A stretch of 64,000 nt of DNA from Streptomyces sp. MUM 178J (GTDB taxonomy: Bacteria; Actinomycetota; Actinomycetes; Streptomycetales; Streptomycetaceae), in NCBI RefSeq assembly GCF_022414575.1, contig NZ_JADWYQ010000006.1, forward strand, positions 1 through 64,000. The letters run 5' to 3'. The position numbers and the translations under genes were made by a program. Below, in pieces: positions 17,657 to 27,676 of the stretch; position 1 is the stretch's first letter; every line of letters starts with the position of its first letter. Below the pieces are notes generated by a model that saw only the letters and a list, made by a program, of their open reading frames with translations, had not been told where the DNA came from and did no database searches.

Positions 17657-18541
17657 CTACAGAAGCCCTACGGCGGTGTCGACCGCCGCCGTGACGTCGC
17701 CGTCGACCGGATAGAGCAGTGAACGGCCCACCACCAGCCCCTGCACGGTGGGAAGTTGCAGTGCCCCGCGCCACTTCTCGTACGCGCCTTCCTGGTCGTC
17801 GCCGATCTCGCCGCCGAGGAGCACCGCGGGCAGCGTGGAGCTCTCCATCACCGCGGCCATGTCGGCCGGGTCGTCGGTGACGGGCACCTTCAGCCAGGTG
17901 TACGCAGAGGTGCCCGCCAGTCCGGAGGCAATGGCGATGGAGCGGGTGACCGCTTCCGCGCTGAGATCGTTGCGGAGGCGGCCGTCGGCGCGGTGACATA
18001 TGAACGGCTCGATGAAGACGGGCAGCTGACGCTCCGCCATCTCGTCGACGGCGCGGGCCGCGGAGTGCAGGGTGTCCAGGGAGCCGGGGTCGTCGTAGTC
18101 GATGCGCAGCAGCAGCTTGCCCGCGTCGAAGCCGAGGCGCGCCAGATCCTGGGCGCGGTGGCCGGTGAAGCGGTCGTCGAGCTCGAAGACGGCGCCGGAG
18201 AGTCCGCCGCGGTTCATGGACCCCATGACGACCTTGTCGTCGAGCGCGCCGAGGAGCAGCAGGTCGTCGAGGATGTCGGCGGTGGCGAGGACTCCGTCGA
18301 CGCCTGGCCGGGAGAGCGCGAGGCAGAGGCGCTCCAGCAGGTCGAGCCGGTTGGCCATGGCGAGCCTGCTGTCGCCGACGCCGAGCGCGCCACGGGCCGG
18401 ATGGTCCGCCGCGATGATCATCAGCCGCCCGTTCTCCCCGACGAGGCGCGGCCGCCTGCGCCGCCGTGCGGCGGCCTCGGCGACGGCCTCGGGATGCCGG
18501 GTGCGGATCGCGACGAGCTCTGAGATGTCGACGGCGTTCAC
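17657..18541 (-). CDS. Cgl0159-type (beta/alpha)8 protein, aldolase candidate of the inositol pathway
   Basis: A 294-residue TIM-barrel protein resembling the Cgl0159 family encoded in actinobacterial iol clusters. Barrel-strand motifs include MIIAADHPARG, GVLATADILDD, KLLLRIDYDD and AYTWLKVPV, with a Lys in the last that could form a Schiff base, as in class I aldolases. No separate iolJ is present in the operon, so it is the best candidate for cleaving 2-deoxy-5-keto-gluconate 6-phosphate; this is inference. GTG 18541 has GGAGG upstream and overlaps the iolC stop (GTGA). Confidence 0.85.
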   Translation of the reverse strand: MNAVDISELVAIRTRHPEAVAEAAARRRRRPRLVGENGRLMIIAADHPARGALGVGDSRLAMANRLDLLERLCLALSRPGVDGVLATADILDDLLLLGALDDKVVMGSMNRGGLSGAVFELDDRFTGHRAQDLARLGFDAGKLLLRIDYDDPGSLDTLHSAARAVDEMAERQLPVFIEPFICHRADGRLRNDLSAEAVTRSIAIASGLAGTSAYTWLKVPVTDDPADMAAVMESSTLPAVLLGGEIGDDQEGAYEKWRGALQLPTVQGLVVGRSLLYPVDGDVTAAVDTAVGLL

Positions 18542-19587
18542 ACCACACCTCCGTGGCTGTGGGCACCGCTCACAGGCGCCTGACGGCCCCTCGGTTCCCC
18601 GGCGGAGCCGCCGGGAGGGGGCTGCGGCGGTATGGGGCCGCCGGTGACGACTTGGGCGACTTCGGGGTCGTACGGCATGGCGGAGGAGCAGGCGAGGCGG
18701 GAGGCCACGATCGCGCCCGCCGCGTTGGCGTAGCGCATCACGCGGGGCAGCTCCCAGCCGGCGAGCAGGCCGTGGCACAGCGCCCCGCCGAACGCGTCGC
18801 CAGCGCCGAGGCCGTTGACCACGTCGACCGGGACGGGCGGGATCTCCGCCTCGTCGCCGTCGCGGCAGACGGCCAGCACGCCCTTGGGGCCCTGCTTGAC
18901 GACCGCGAGGTGCACGCCCGCGGCGAGCAGCGCTCGGGCTGCGGCCCGCGGTTCGCGCTCGCCGGTGGCGACCTCGCACTCGTCGAGGTTGCCGACGGCG
19001 ACGGTCGCATGCGCCAGCGCCTCGGCGTAGTACGGCCGGGCGTCCTCTGCTCCGCCCTGCCAGAACATCGGCCGCCAGTCGAGGTCGAACACCGTGAACC
19101 CGTCGCCGGGGGTCCGGGCGGCCAGCGCCGCCAGCGTCGAGCCGCGACTGGGCTCCGTGCACAGGCCGGTGCCCGTCATCCAGAAGACCCGTGCGTCGCG
19201 GATCGCGTCCAGGTCCAGCTCATGGTCGTGGATCTGGAGGTCGGGGGCCTTCGGCTGCCGGTAGAAGTAGAGCGGGAAGTCGTCCGGCGGGAAGATCTCG
19301 CAGAACGTCACCGGCGTCGGAGCGGAGTCGACGGGCGTCACCCACCGGTCGTCCACCCCGAACTCCCGCAGCGCCTGGTGGAGGTAGTCCCCGAAGGCGT
19401 CGCGGCCGGTGCGGGTGACGACCGCCGTCCGGCGGCCGAGCCTGGCCGCGGCGACGGCGACGTTTGTCGCGGAGCCGCCGAGGAACTTCCCGAACGTGTC
19501 GACCTGCGCCAGCGGCACCCCGGTCTGCAGCGGATAGATGTCCACACCGATGCGTCCCATGGTGATCACGTCGTACGGCTGAGGCAT
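18538..19587 (-). CDS. iolC: 5-dehydro-2-deoxygluconokinase
   Basis: A 349-residue PfkB-family sugar kinase. The N-terminal signature GGSATN is at 37-42 and the ATP/catalytic motif GAGDAF at 261-266, with Asp264 as the base. The last 30 residues are a Pro/Gly-rich tail that may be dispensable. It phosphorylates the IolB product. First gene of the minus-strand iol operon; a promoter with TTGACA and TAGACC is seen upstream. Confidence 0.93.
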   Translation of the reverse strand: MPQPYDVITMGRIGVDIYPLQTGVPLAQVDTFGKFLGGSATNVAVAAARLGRRTAVVTRTGRDAFGDYLHQALREFGVDDRWVTPVDSAPTPVTFCEIFPPDDFPLYFYRQPKAPDLQIHDHELDLDAIRDARVFWMTGTGLCTEPSRGSTLAALAARTPGDGFTVFDLDWRPMFWQGGAEDARPYYAEALAHATVAVGNLDECEVATGEREPRAAARALLAAGVHLAVVKQGPKGVLAVCRDGDEAEIPPVPVDVVNGLGAGDAFGGALCHGLLAGWELPRVMRYANAAGAIVASRLACSSAMPYDPEVAQVVTGGPIPPQPPPGGSAGEPRGRQAPVSGAHSHGGVV

Positions 19588-19628
19588 ACGCGTCCCTTCG
19601 GCTCGACGACGGTCGCCGGCTGCCCTCA

Positions 19629-19658
19629 GGTCTAGTCGCCCCTGCGGAACCCTGTCAA
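19629..19658 (-). promoter_or_regulatory. Sigma-70-type promoter of the iolC operon
   Basis: On the minus strand a TTGACA hexamer (19658-19653) is followed after 18 bases by TAGACC (19634-19629). This places initiation about 30-35 bases before the iolC ATG at 19587. Confidence 0.65.
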
Positions 19659-19692
19659 CATTTTGTCCTTACATTCGGACGAAGGGTTGACA
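19653..19692. promoter_or_regulatory. Mirrored TGTCAAC/GTTGACA inverted repeat between iolC and iolE-like gene
   Basis: Arms TGTCAAC (19653-19659) and GTTGACA (19686-19692) form an inverted repeat with a 26-base spacer. Each arm contains a TTGACA -35 hexamer pointing outward. The spacer holds a second, imperfect inversion (TTGTCC ... GGACGAA). For the plus strand, an AAAAGT at 19711-19716 is a weak -10 and would place initiation at about 19723, next to the ATG. This is a plausible site for a shared inositol repressor. Confidence 0.55.
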
Positions 19693-19723
19693 CCTTTCTC
19701 CGGCGGCCGGAAAAGTGGCCGCC

Positions 19724-20635
19724 ATGACCTCCTCCTCTCCCGCCCTGAACCGCATCCGGGTCGGCTCCGCCCCCGACTCCTGGGGGGTGTGGTTTCCCGA
19801 CGACCCCCGGCAGGTCCGCTGGCAGCGCTTCCTCGACGAGGTCGCCGACGCCGGATACGAGTGGATCGAGCTGGGCCCTTACGGCTACCTCCCCACCGAC
19901 CCCGCCGTCCTCGCTGCCGAGACCCGGCGCCGCGGGCTGAAGGTCTCGGCCGGGACGGTCTTCACCTCCCTGCACCACGGGCCCGCCGTCTGGGACCGGA
20001 CCTGGGCCCATGTCTCCGACATCGCAGCGCTCACCCGGGCCATGGGCGCGGAGCACCTCGTCGTCATCCCGTCCTTCTGGCGGGACGACAAGACCGGCAA
20101 GGTGCTCGAGGACAGCACGCTGACCGCGCAGCAATGGCGCGATCTCGCCGCCCAGACCGAGCGTCTGGGCCGCGAGGTGCGCGAGCGGTACGGTCTGAAG
20201 ATCGTCGTCCATCCGCACGCCGACACCCATGTGGACACCGAGGAGAACGTCTGCCGTCTGCTCGACGCCACCGACCCCGACCTGGTCTCGCTCTGCCTGG
20301 ACACCGGCCACTACGCCTACTGCGGCGGCGACAGCGTCAAGCTGATCGAGACCTACGGCGAGCGGATCGGCTATCTCCACCTCAAGCAGGTGGACCCCGA
20401 GATCCTCGCCGAAGTGGTCGCGGACGAGGTGCCGTTCGGACCTGCCGTGGCCCGCGGGGTGATGTGCGAACCGCCCGCCGGCGTCCCCGCGCTGGAGCCC
20501 GTGCTCGCGGCGGCCCAGGCTCTGGACGTGGAGCTGTTCGCCATCGTCGAGCAGGACATGTACCCCTGCCCGCCGGACAAGCCGTTCCCCGTCGCCGAGC
20601 GCACACGACGCTTCCTGCGCTCCTGCGGCGCCTGA
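19724..20635 (+). CDS. IolE/IolH-like sugar isomerase/epimerase (AP-endonuclease fold)
   Basis: A 303-residue TIM-barrel protein of the xylose-isomerase-like family. Metal-binding residues of the barrel are visible in IVVHPHADTHV, CLDTGHYAYCGG and HLKQVDPE, with a final Glu in VEQDMYPC. Proteins of this type near iol genes act as inosose dehydratase (IolE) or related isomerases; the sequence does not separate the two. ATG 19724 is chosen; GTG 19715 is possible, but no proper ribosome site precedes either, consistent with a leaderless message. Divergent from the iolC operon. Confidence 0.82.
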   Translation: MTSSSPALNRIRVGSAPDSWGVWFPDDPRQVRWQRFLDEVADAGYEWIELGPYGYLPTDPAVLAAETRRRGLKVSAGTVFTSLHHGPAVWDRTWAHVSDIAALTRAMGAEHLVVIPSFWRDDKTGKVLEDSTLTAQQWRDLAAQTERLGREVRERYGLKIVVHPHADTHVDTEENVCRLLDATDPDLVSLCLDTGHYAYCGGDSVKLIETYGERIGYLHLKQVDPEILAEVVADEVPFGPAVARGVMCEPPAGVPALEPVLAAAQALDVELFAIVEQDMYPCPPDKPFPVAERTRRFLRSCGA

Positions 20636-20881
20636 AGCATCGTCAGCGCCGCCGCCCGTACGGTCAGGGCGGGCTTCGACCGGGTATGTCACTGAGTCAC
20701 CATAGTTGTCTCCGTTCCGCCCCCCTTTTGTCACAGTCCGTCAACATCCCATCCCGCACGGTCACGACGAGTCCGCACCGGGGACAGGCTGAGTGAGCTC
20801 AGTGATCGCCGAGCATCCGCGCCGCAGCTCCCCCGACGGCCCCCCGCGCCGCCGCTGCAGCGCGCGCAGGGAGGTGCCCCC

Positions 20882-21079
20882 ATGACCGACAGAAGGCTCT
20901 GGTCGTACAAGGAGATCGCCGCGCACATCCGGGTGCAGCCGGACACGGTCCGCTCGTACCGCAAGCACGGCCACTTGCCCGCACCCGACCATGTGGAGAG
21001 CGGCAAGCCCTACTGGTACGCCGACACCGTCCGCTCCTGGGCGGCCAACCGGCCGGGGAACCGCGTCCGCAGGGACTGA
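20882..21079 (+). CDS. Small MerR-type helix-turn-helix protein
   Basis: A 65-residue protein consisting of little more than a winged helix domain (WSYKEIAAHIRVQPDTVRSYRKHGHLPAPD), similar to small MerR/excisionase-like proteins of Streptomyces. GGGAGGTG lies 6 bases before the ATG. There is no effector domain. No phage or integrase gene is near, so an excisionase role is not supported. Confidence 0.82.
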   Translation: MTDRRLWSYKEIAAHIRVQPDTVRSYRKHGHLPAPDHVESGKPYWYADTVRSWAANRPGNRVRRD

Positions 21080-21107
21080 CCCGGGCCGACCCGACGGCAC
21101 ACCCCCC

Positions 21108-21129
21108 GGGCCCCGCTGCGGCGGGGCCC
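21108..21129. terminator. Bidirectional terminator
   Basis: A perfect 9-bp stem GGGCCCCGC/GCGGGGCCC (21108-21116, 21121-21129) with a 4-base loop lies between the small HTH gene and the convergent antiporter gene. Confidence 0.8.
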
Positions 21130-21130
21130 T

Positions 21131-22345
21131 TCACCATGACTCCTCGCCCTCGGACGGCAGGGCGGCCCGCTCCCGCTTCTCCGCTCCGGCCCGGCACCTG
21201 AGCGCCAGCAGCGGGAACACCAGCACCGACACCATGCCCGCACCGACGAGCGCCGCCGCCTCACCCGTGGCCATCGCCCCCGCGTCGACCGCGAGCGCGG
21301 TGATCGCCACGACCAGCGGCAGCGCGGTGGAGCCGTACAGCACCAGCGCCGCACGGTCCCGCCGTACGAAGTCCCGAGGGGCCAGCAGCCACATCGGAGC
21401 GCCGCGCACCAGCAGGAACAACCCCAGAAAGCCGGGGACGAGCAGCAGTTCCCGACCGCCTTCGAGCAGCGAGTCAAGATCGAACTCGACGCCGGTGACG
21501 ATGAAGAAGACCGGCACCAGAAACCCAAAACCGACACCCTCCACCTTGCCCAGCACCTCCCTGCTGCTCTCCGGGGCCGCGCCGGTCAGCACCAGCCGGG
21601 TGATCAGTCCGGCGGCGAAGGCCCCGAGCAGGACGTCCAGCCCGAGCGCCTGCGCCGCCCCCAGCATCAGCGCGAGCATCAGGAACACCAGCCGGACCGC
21701 GAACTGTCCGCTCGTGTGCAGCGTCGCCGCGATCAGCCGGGAGAACCACGGCGGACGGGGCCGCAGCGCCCAGAACACCGCCCCGGCGGTCAGCGCCGCG
21801 AACACCACGAGTAGCACCGTCGACTGCCCCGGATTCCGCCCGCTGAGCAGCAGCGCCATGGCGATGATCGGCCCGAACTCCCCCACCGCGCCGAACGCCA
21901 GCATCACCGGGCCGAAGGGGGTTCCCAGATCACCCGAGTCGCGCAGCACGGGCAGTACGGTCCCCAGTGTCGTGGTGGTGAGCGCCGTGCCGATATAGAC
22001 GCCCTTGCTGAAGCCGCCGCCCGCCAGGAGCCAGCCGATCGCCAGACCTGCCCCGAGGGTGATCAGCCAGGCCCAGAGGGACCGCCGCAGGGTGTTCCGG
22101 CGGACCCGGCCGAAGTCGGTCTCGTACCCGGCGAGAAAGATCAGCATGGCCAGGCCGAGTTCCGAGAGCCCGTCGACCAGGGGGCTGGATTCGGCCCAGT
22201 CGAGGACGTCGGGCCCGATCAGCACGCCCAGCAGGATCTCGAAGATGACGAGCGGGACGGGCATCCAGCGCCCGACGCCGTAGGCCAGCAGCGGCGCGAG
22301 CACCGCGATGGACATGATCAGGATCAGCGTCCCCGTGTACGACAT
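21131..22345 (-). CDS. CPA2-family cation/proton antiporter (KefB-like membrane part)
   Basis: A 404-residue protein with about 12-13 hydrophobic segments and CPA2 features such as the IFLAGYETD segment, LLGAFAAGL and the VPVFFIVTGVEFDL half-helix region. It lacks the cytoplasmic TrkA-N/KTN domain of full KefB proteins. It should exchange Na+ or K+ for protons. ATG 22345 has no clear ribosome site (the preceding bases read ACCTCCC), so ATG 22315 remains possible. The 3' end meets a terminator. Confidence 0.85.
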   Translation of the reverse strand: MSYTGTLILIMSIAVLAPLLAYGVGRWMPVPLVIFEILLGVLIGPDVLDWAESSPLVDGLSELGLAMLIFLAGYETDFGRVRRNTLRRSLWAWLITLGAGLAIGWLLAGGGFSKGVYIGTALTTTTLGTVLPVLRDSGDLGTPFGPVMLAFGAVGEFGPIIAMALLLSGRNPGQSTVLLVVFAALTAGAVFWALRPRPPWFSRLIAATLHTSGQFAVRLVFLMLALMLGAAQALGLDVLLGAFAAGLITRLVLTGAAPESSREVLGKVEGVGFGFLVPVFFIVTGVEFDLDSLLEGGRELLLVPGFLGLFLLVRGAPMWLLAPRDFVRRDRAALVLYGSTALPLVVAITALAVDAGAMATGEAAALVGAGMVSVLVFPLLALRCRAGAEKRERAALPSEGEESW

Positions 22346-22413
22346 GGGAGGTATCTACCATTTTCAAGGGCTCGGTTCGCGGACATGCGGACGACCGGGC
22401 AAGGGTTCGCATT

Positions 22414-22432
22414 TATACCCCCTAGGGGTATA
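22414..22432. promoter_or_regulatory. CsoR-type copper operator
   Basis: Arms TATACCCC (22414-22421) and GGGGTATA (22425-22432) flank a CTA centre, matching the CsoR consensus of the ATACCCC..GGGGTAT type. It lies 118 bases before copZ and 69 bases from the antiporter start, so it could repress copZ when copper is low. No csoR gene is in the window. Confidence 0.85.
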
Positions 22433-22549
22433 GAGTGTGAACGGCGGCGCGCTCGCATGCGTATGAGTCACCGTGCACCCGCCGCGCCCCGTACACGCCA
22501 GCGAACGACGACAGCGAACAGCGTCACCGCCTCGAAGAGGAGATTCGCC

Positions 22550-22780
22550 ATGACCGCCGAGACGAAGACCGTCACCACCGTCTACCAGGTCAGCGGAATG
22601 ACCTGCGGCCACTGCGAGGGGGCGGTCACCGGCGAGCTCTCCGCGCTCGAGGGGGTCGTCTCGGTCCAGGCCGTCGCCGCCACGGGTCAGGTCACCGTGG
22701 TCTCCGACGCCCCGCTGGACGAGTCGGCCGTGCGCGAGGCGATCGACGAGGCCGGCTACGAGCTGACCGCGAGCGCCTGA
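22550..22780 (+). CDS. copZ: Copper chaperone, heavy-metal-associated domain
   Basis: A 76-residue protein forming a single HMA (ferredoxin-like) domain with the metal-binding MTCGHC motif (Cys19, Cys22). ATG 22550 has AGAGGAGA at good spacing. It should carry Cu(I) to a P-type ATPase, which is not encoded nearby. Controlled probably by the CsoR-type palindrome upstream; ends at a strong terminator. Confidence 0.93.
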   Translation: MTAETKTVTTVYQVSGMTCGHCEGAVTGELSALEGVVSVQAVAATGQVTVVSDAPLDESAVREAIDEAGYELTASA

Positions 22781-22853
22781 GTCCCGACAGGTTCCAGAGA
22801 TCCCCTGAGGCCGAGCCGGCACCACAAGCGTCCCGGTTTCACCCCTTCATCAC

Positions 22854-22895
22854 CTTTCCCCATGGCAGGCCCGGCCTTGCCATGGGGAAAGTTTT
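22854..22895 (+). terminator. Rho-independent terminator of copZ
   Basis: A perfect 14-bp stem CTTTCCCCATGGCA/TGCCATGGGGAAAG (22854-22867, 22878-22891) is followed by GTTTTG. Confidence 0.93.
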
Positions 22896-23195
22896 GCGTT
22901 CGTGTAACTACAAGTGGGTCACAGGACCTTCACAAGGAGACCTAGATCACAGATATTTGGGGGTAACCATTCAGGCTCGTGGCGAGTCTAAGTGGGCGAT
23001 GCCAGGAACGTCTTGGGGGACGTTCATGGGATGTCTTGGGGGACGTCCCAGGCAAGCGTAGGCCGGGGCACGTGCACCGGGGAGCTTTGAGCGGCCCTCC
23101 CGTACGTACGTACCCCGGCAGACCGCGCGCGGAGCTTCCGCGCCCGGCCAGACGCCCGGCCGGATCCCGTGGGGGGAATCCGCTCCGGGATATGG
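22896..23195. other. Gene-free region with leader-like direct repeats
   Basis: Three hundred bases with no convincing gene. The word GTCTTGGGGGACGT occurs twice, at 23010-23023 and 23033-23046, in a stretch of lower GC (22900-23000) with features of a regulated promoter or leader. CGTACGTACGTACC follows near 23103. The region looks like the upstream part of a gene that is no longer there. Confidence 0.5.
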
Positions 23196-23243
23196 AAGCG
23201 CCCCGCCGTCCGACCCGTGGGGGGATCGGCTGGCGGGGCGCTT
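23196..23243. terminator. Large inverted repeat after citrate synthase
   Basis: A perfect 12-bp stem AAGCGCCCCGCC/GGCGGGGCGCTT (23196-23207, 23232-23243) with a 24-base loop lies 23 bases beyond the citrate synthase stop. No T run follows on the minus strand. Confidence 0.7.
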
Positions 23244-23265
23244 TCGGCCAGCGGCGGCCTGCGGC

Positions 23266-24555
<1,290 letters not shown>

Positions 24556-24662
24556 GTCATCCCTCACCGACGTAGTGCCTCTTCTTAGAGGTGCCCTGAC
24601 TGTCTCTACCATCCCCCATTTGGCTCAGGAGAGTGCACTCGGGGTCGACCATTGGGCCAATC

Positions 24663-24681
24663 GGCGGCACTGAGTGCCGCC
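24663..24681. terminator. Short perfect hairpin between recD-like gene and citrate synthase
   Basis: GGCGGCAC/GTGCCGCC arms (24663-24670, 24674-24681) with a 3-base loop lie 108 bases beyond the helicase stop and upstream of the citrate synthase start. It may end helicase transcripts or act in the citrate synthase leader. Confidence 0.45.
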
Positions 24682-24788
24682 AACCTGCTCATCTTGCCCC
24701 GTTCGCCCTGGTTCCGGAAACCGGGGGCGGCGTTTGCCACTCCTTGGGGGACCCGTAGGGGTCGCCCAGGCGACGGGGTGCGCGCCCA

Positions 24789-27017
24789 TCAGCAGGCCGG
24801 CACGGACACGGGCACGGCCAGTCGGCTGTCGAGCGCTGTAAACCGTCTACCCGCGGACACCGTGCGCACCGCCTGTCCTATCGCCTTTCGTGAGCCGACC
24901 AGCACCACAAGCTTCTTGGCACGGGTCACGGCCGTGTACAGGAGATTGCGCTGGAGCATCATCCAGGCTCCCGTGGTGACCGGGATCACCACGGCCGGAT
25001 ACTCGCTGCCCTGCGAGCGGTGGATCGTCACGGCGTAGGCGTGCGCCAGCTCGTCCAGCTCGTCGAAGTCGTACGGCACCTCCTCGTCCTCGTCGGTGAG
25101 CACGGTAAGCCGCTGGTCGTCGACGCTGAGGGAAGTGACGACCCCGACCGTGCCGTTGAAGACGCCGTTCTGGCCCTTCTCATAGTTGTTCCGGATCTGG
25201 GTGACCTTGTCGCCGACGCGGAAGACCCGGCCGCCGAAGCGCTTCTCCGGCAGATCGGGACGGGCGGGGGTGATCGCCTGCTGGAGCAGGCCGTTGAGCG
25301 TGCCGGCGCCGGCGGGGCCGCGGTGCATGGGCGCGAGCACCTGCACATCCCGCCGCGGGTCCAGGCCGAACTTGGCGGGGATGCGCCGGGCCGCCACATC
25401 GACCGTCAGCCGTCCCGCCTCCTCCGTGTCGTCCTGGACGAAGAGGAAGAAGTCGGCCAGTCCTGTGGTGACGGGCTGCTTACCCGAGTTGATGCGGTGG
25501 GCGTTGGTGACGACGCCCGACTGCTGCGCCTGGCGGAAGATCTGCGTCAGCCGGACGCTGGGCACCGGCCCGCCGTCGGCGAGCAGATCGCGCAGCACCT
25601 CCCCGGCGCCGACGCTGGGCAGCTGGTCCACATCCCCGACCAGCAGCAGATGCGCACCCGGCGCCACCGCTTTGACCAGCTTGTTCGCCAGCAGTAGATC
25701 GAGCATCGACGCCTCGTCGACCACCACCAGATCGGCGTCCAGCGGCCGCTCCCGGTCGTAGGCCGCGTCGCCGCCCGGCTTGAGCTCCAGCAGCCGGTGC
25801 ACGGTGGACGCCTCGGCGCCGGTGAGCTCCGCAAGCCGCTTGGCGGCCCGGCCGGTGGGCGCGGCCAGCACCACCTTGGCCCTCTTGGCGCGGGCCAGCT
25901 CCACGATCGAGCGGACCGTGAAGGACTTGCCGCAGCCCGGGCCGCCGGTGAGCACCGCGACCTTGCTGGTCAGCGCCAGTTCGACCGCGGACTGCTGCTC
26001 CAGCGCGAGCTGCGCGCCCGTACGGGAGGCGAGCCAGTCCAGGGCCTTGTCCCAGGCGACGTCCTGGAAGGCCGGCATCCGGTCCTCCTCGGCGCGCAGC
26101 AGCCGGCGCAGCTGGCCGGAGAGCGACAGTTCGGCGCGGTGGAAGGGGACCAGATACACGGCCGTCAGCGGGGTGTCCCCGCCGTCCGGGGCCGGGACCT
26201 GCTCCCGCACCACGCCTTCCTCCTCGCCGGCGAGTTCGGAGAGGCACTCGATGACCAGTCCGGTGTCCACCTGGAGCAGTTTCACCGCGTCGGCGATGAG
26301 CTGCTCCTCGGGCAGGAAGCAGTGGCCCCGGTCGGTCGACTGCGACAGGGCGTACTGCAGTCCCGCCTTGACCCGCTCGGGGCTGTCGTGCGGAATGCCC
26401 ACCGCTTGGGCGATCTTGTCGGCGGTGAGGAAGCCGATGCCCCAGACATCGGCGGCAAGGCGGTACGGCTGGTTCTTCACGACCGAGATGGAGGCGTCCT
26501 CGTACTTCTTGTAGATGCGGACGGCGATGGAGGTGGAGACGCCCACGCCCTGCAGGAAGACCATGACCTCCTTGATGGCCTTCTGCTCCTCCCAGGCCGC
26601 GCCGATCAGCCTGGTCCGCTTGGGTCCAAGGCCGGGCACCTCGATGAGCCTGTCCGGGCGCTGCTCGATGACGTCGAGCGTGTCGATGCCGAAGTGGTCC
26701 ACGATCCGCTCGGCGATCCTGGGGCCGATGCCTTTGATCAGCCCGGAGCCGAGATAGCGGCGGATGCCCTGGACGGTGGCCGGGAGGACCGTGGTGTAGT
26801 TCTCCACGGTGAACTGCTTTCCGTACTGGGGGTGGGAGCCCCAGCGGCCCTCCATGCGCAGCGACTCGCCCGGCTGCGCGCCGAGCAGAGATCCGACGAC
26901 GGTGAGCAGCTCGCCGGAGCCGCGGCCGGTGTCTACGCGGGCGACCGTGTACCCGTTCTCCTCGTTGGCATAGGTGATGCGCTCGAGGACTCCTTCGAGC
27001 ACTGCTGCGTTGGACAT
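24789..27017 (-). CDS. RecD2-like ATP-dependent DNA helicase
   Basis: A 742-residue SF1B helicase. The N-terminal half contains an OB-like region and helix-hairpin-helix segments (GIGPRIAERIV at about 96-106, VPGLGPKRTRLIG at 127-139), as in RecD2. The helicase core has Walker A GGPGCGKS at 358-365, Walker B VVVDEAS at 431-437, and C-terminal motifs VTIHRSQGSEY and YTAVTRAKK. It unwinds DNA 5' to 3' and acts in repair outside RecBCD. ATG 27017 begins the conserved sequence. It is followed on the same strand by citrate synthase after a 233-base gap. Confidence 0.93.
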   Translation of the reverse strand: MSNAAVLEGVLERITYANEENGYTVARVDTGRGSGELLTVVGSLLGAQPGESLRMEGRWGSHPQYGKQFTVENYTTVLPATVQGIRRYLGSGLIKGIGPRIAERIVDHFGIDTLDVIEQRPDRLIEVPGLGPKRTRLIGAAWEEQKAIKEVMVFLQGVGVSTSIAVRIYKKYEDASISVVKNQPYRLAADVWGIGFLTADKIAQAVGIPHDSPERVKAGLQYALSQSTDRGHCFLPEEQLIADAVKLLQVDTGLVIECLSELAGEEEGVVREQVPAPDGGDTPLTAVYLVPFHRAELSLSGQLRRLLRAEEDRMPAFQDVAWDKALDWLASRTGAQLALEQQSAVELALTSKVAVLTGGPGCGKSFTVRSIVELARAKRAKVVLAAPTGRAAKRLAELTGAEASTVHRLLELKPGGDAAYDRERPLDADLVVVDEASMLDLLLANKLVKAVAPGAHLLLVGDVDQLPSVGAGEVLRDLLADGGPVPSVRLTQIFRQAQQSGVVTNAHRINSGKQPVTTGLADFFLFVQDDTEEAGRLTVDVAARRIPAKFGLDPRRDVQVLAPMHRGPAGAGTLNGLLQQAITPARPDLPEKRFGGRVFRVGDKVTQIRNNYEKGQNGVFNGTVGVVTSLSVDDQRLTVLTDEDEEVPYDFDELDELAHAYAVTIHRSQGSEYPAVVIPVTTGAWMMLQRNLLYTAVTRAKKLVVLVGSRKAIGQAVRTVSAGRRFTALDSRLAVPVSVPAC

Positions 27018-27676
27018 GCTCCGACGCTACCGCCGGACTCCGACACCGCAGGCGGCCTGTGGACAACCGGACGTGCCCGGGCGTACCCGGATGTGCCCGG
27101 ACGCGCCCGTGCGGCCCCACGGGGACAACGGGCCCGGCCACACGGCCGGGCCCCCGCCTTCCCCCTTCTTTCCCCCCACTCGGCCAAGGCTCCCCGGATC
27201 CCCCCGGATCCACCCCCCGGGGACCTCGCCGACCAGTACGACCCATGTCACGCAGAAAGGGTTGCACGACTGCGGGGAGTGATTTTCGGCCACTTCCAGC
27301 CCGGACGCACGACGAGGCCGGTCCGCTGGACGAACTGGGCAAGCTGAGCGAACTGGGCGAACTGGCTGCCCTCAGCGAAGGGACCTGGCCGTGCTGGGAG
27401 CCCGAGAAGCGCGCCGGCATCCGCGGGCCGCCCCGCCGCCCCGCGATCACTCAGGCGGTCCGCACGCTCCGGTCGGTCTGGCCGGCCGTCGCGTCGGCGG
27501 CGTAGGGCGGGCGGCGTAGGGGACGGGATGCGGCGCACAGCCAGGGCGGTGATGTTTCCGCGTGGCGCGTGCGGCGGCCCTTGCCACGGCATTGACCCGG
27601 CAGTAATTTCCGGTCACCCGTGAGGCTTGGAAGTTTCCTTCAACTACCTTGTCGCGCAAGGCCGGAAGGAGCACCC
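27018..27676. other. Long intergenic region with hairpin and short tandem repeats
   Basis: A 659-base gap between divergent genes. It holds a perfect 10-bp hairpin GGGCCCGGCC/GGCCGGGCCC (27130-27139, 27144-27153) and, near 27328-27364, a repeated GAACTGGGC/AAGCTGAGC pattern. Open frames here (for example 27248-27592 minus) have no ribosome site and low-complexity translations, so I do not call a gene. Confidence 0.5.

Noticed and set aside
20882..21079. Small MerR-like protein as a phage excisionase
   Set aside because: No integrase, attachment repeats or phage genes are nearby; similar small HTH proteins are common in Streptomyces.
27059..27505. Open frame of 148 codons after the helicase
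   Set aside because: No ribosome site, Pro/Arg-rich start and a short repeat in the middle; nothing supports translation.
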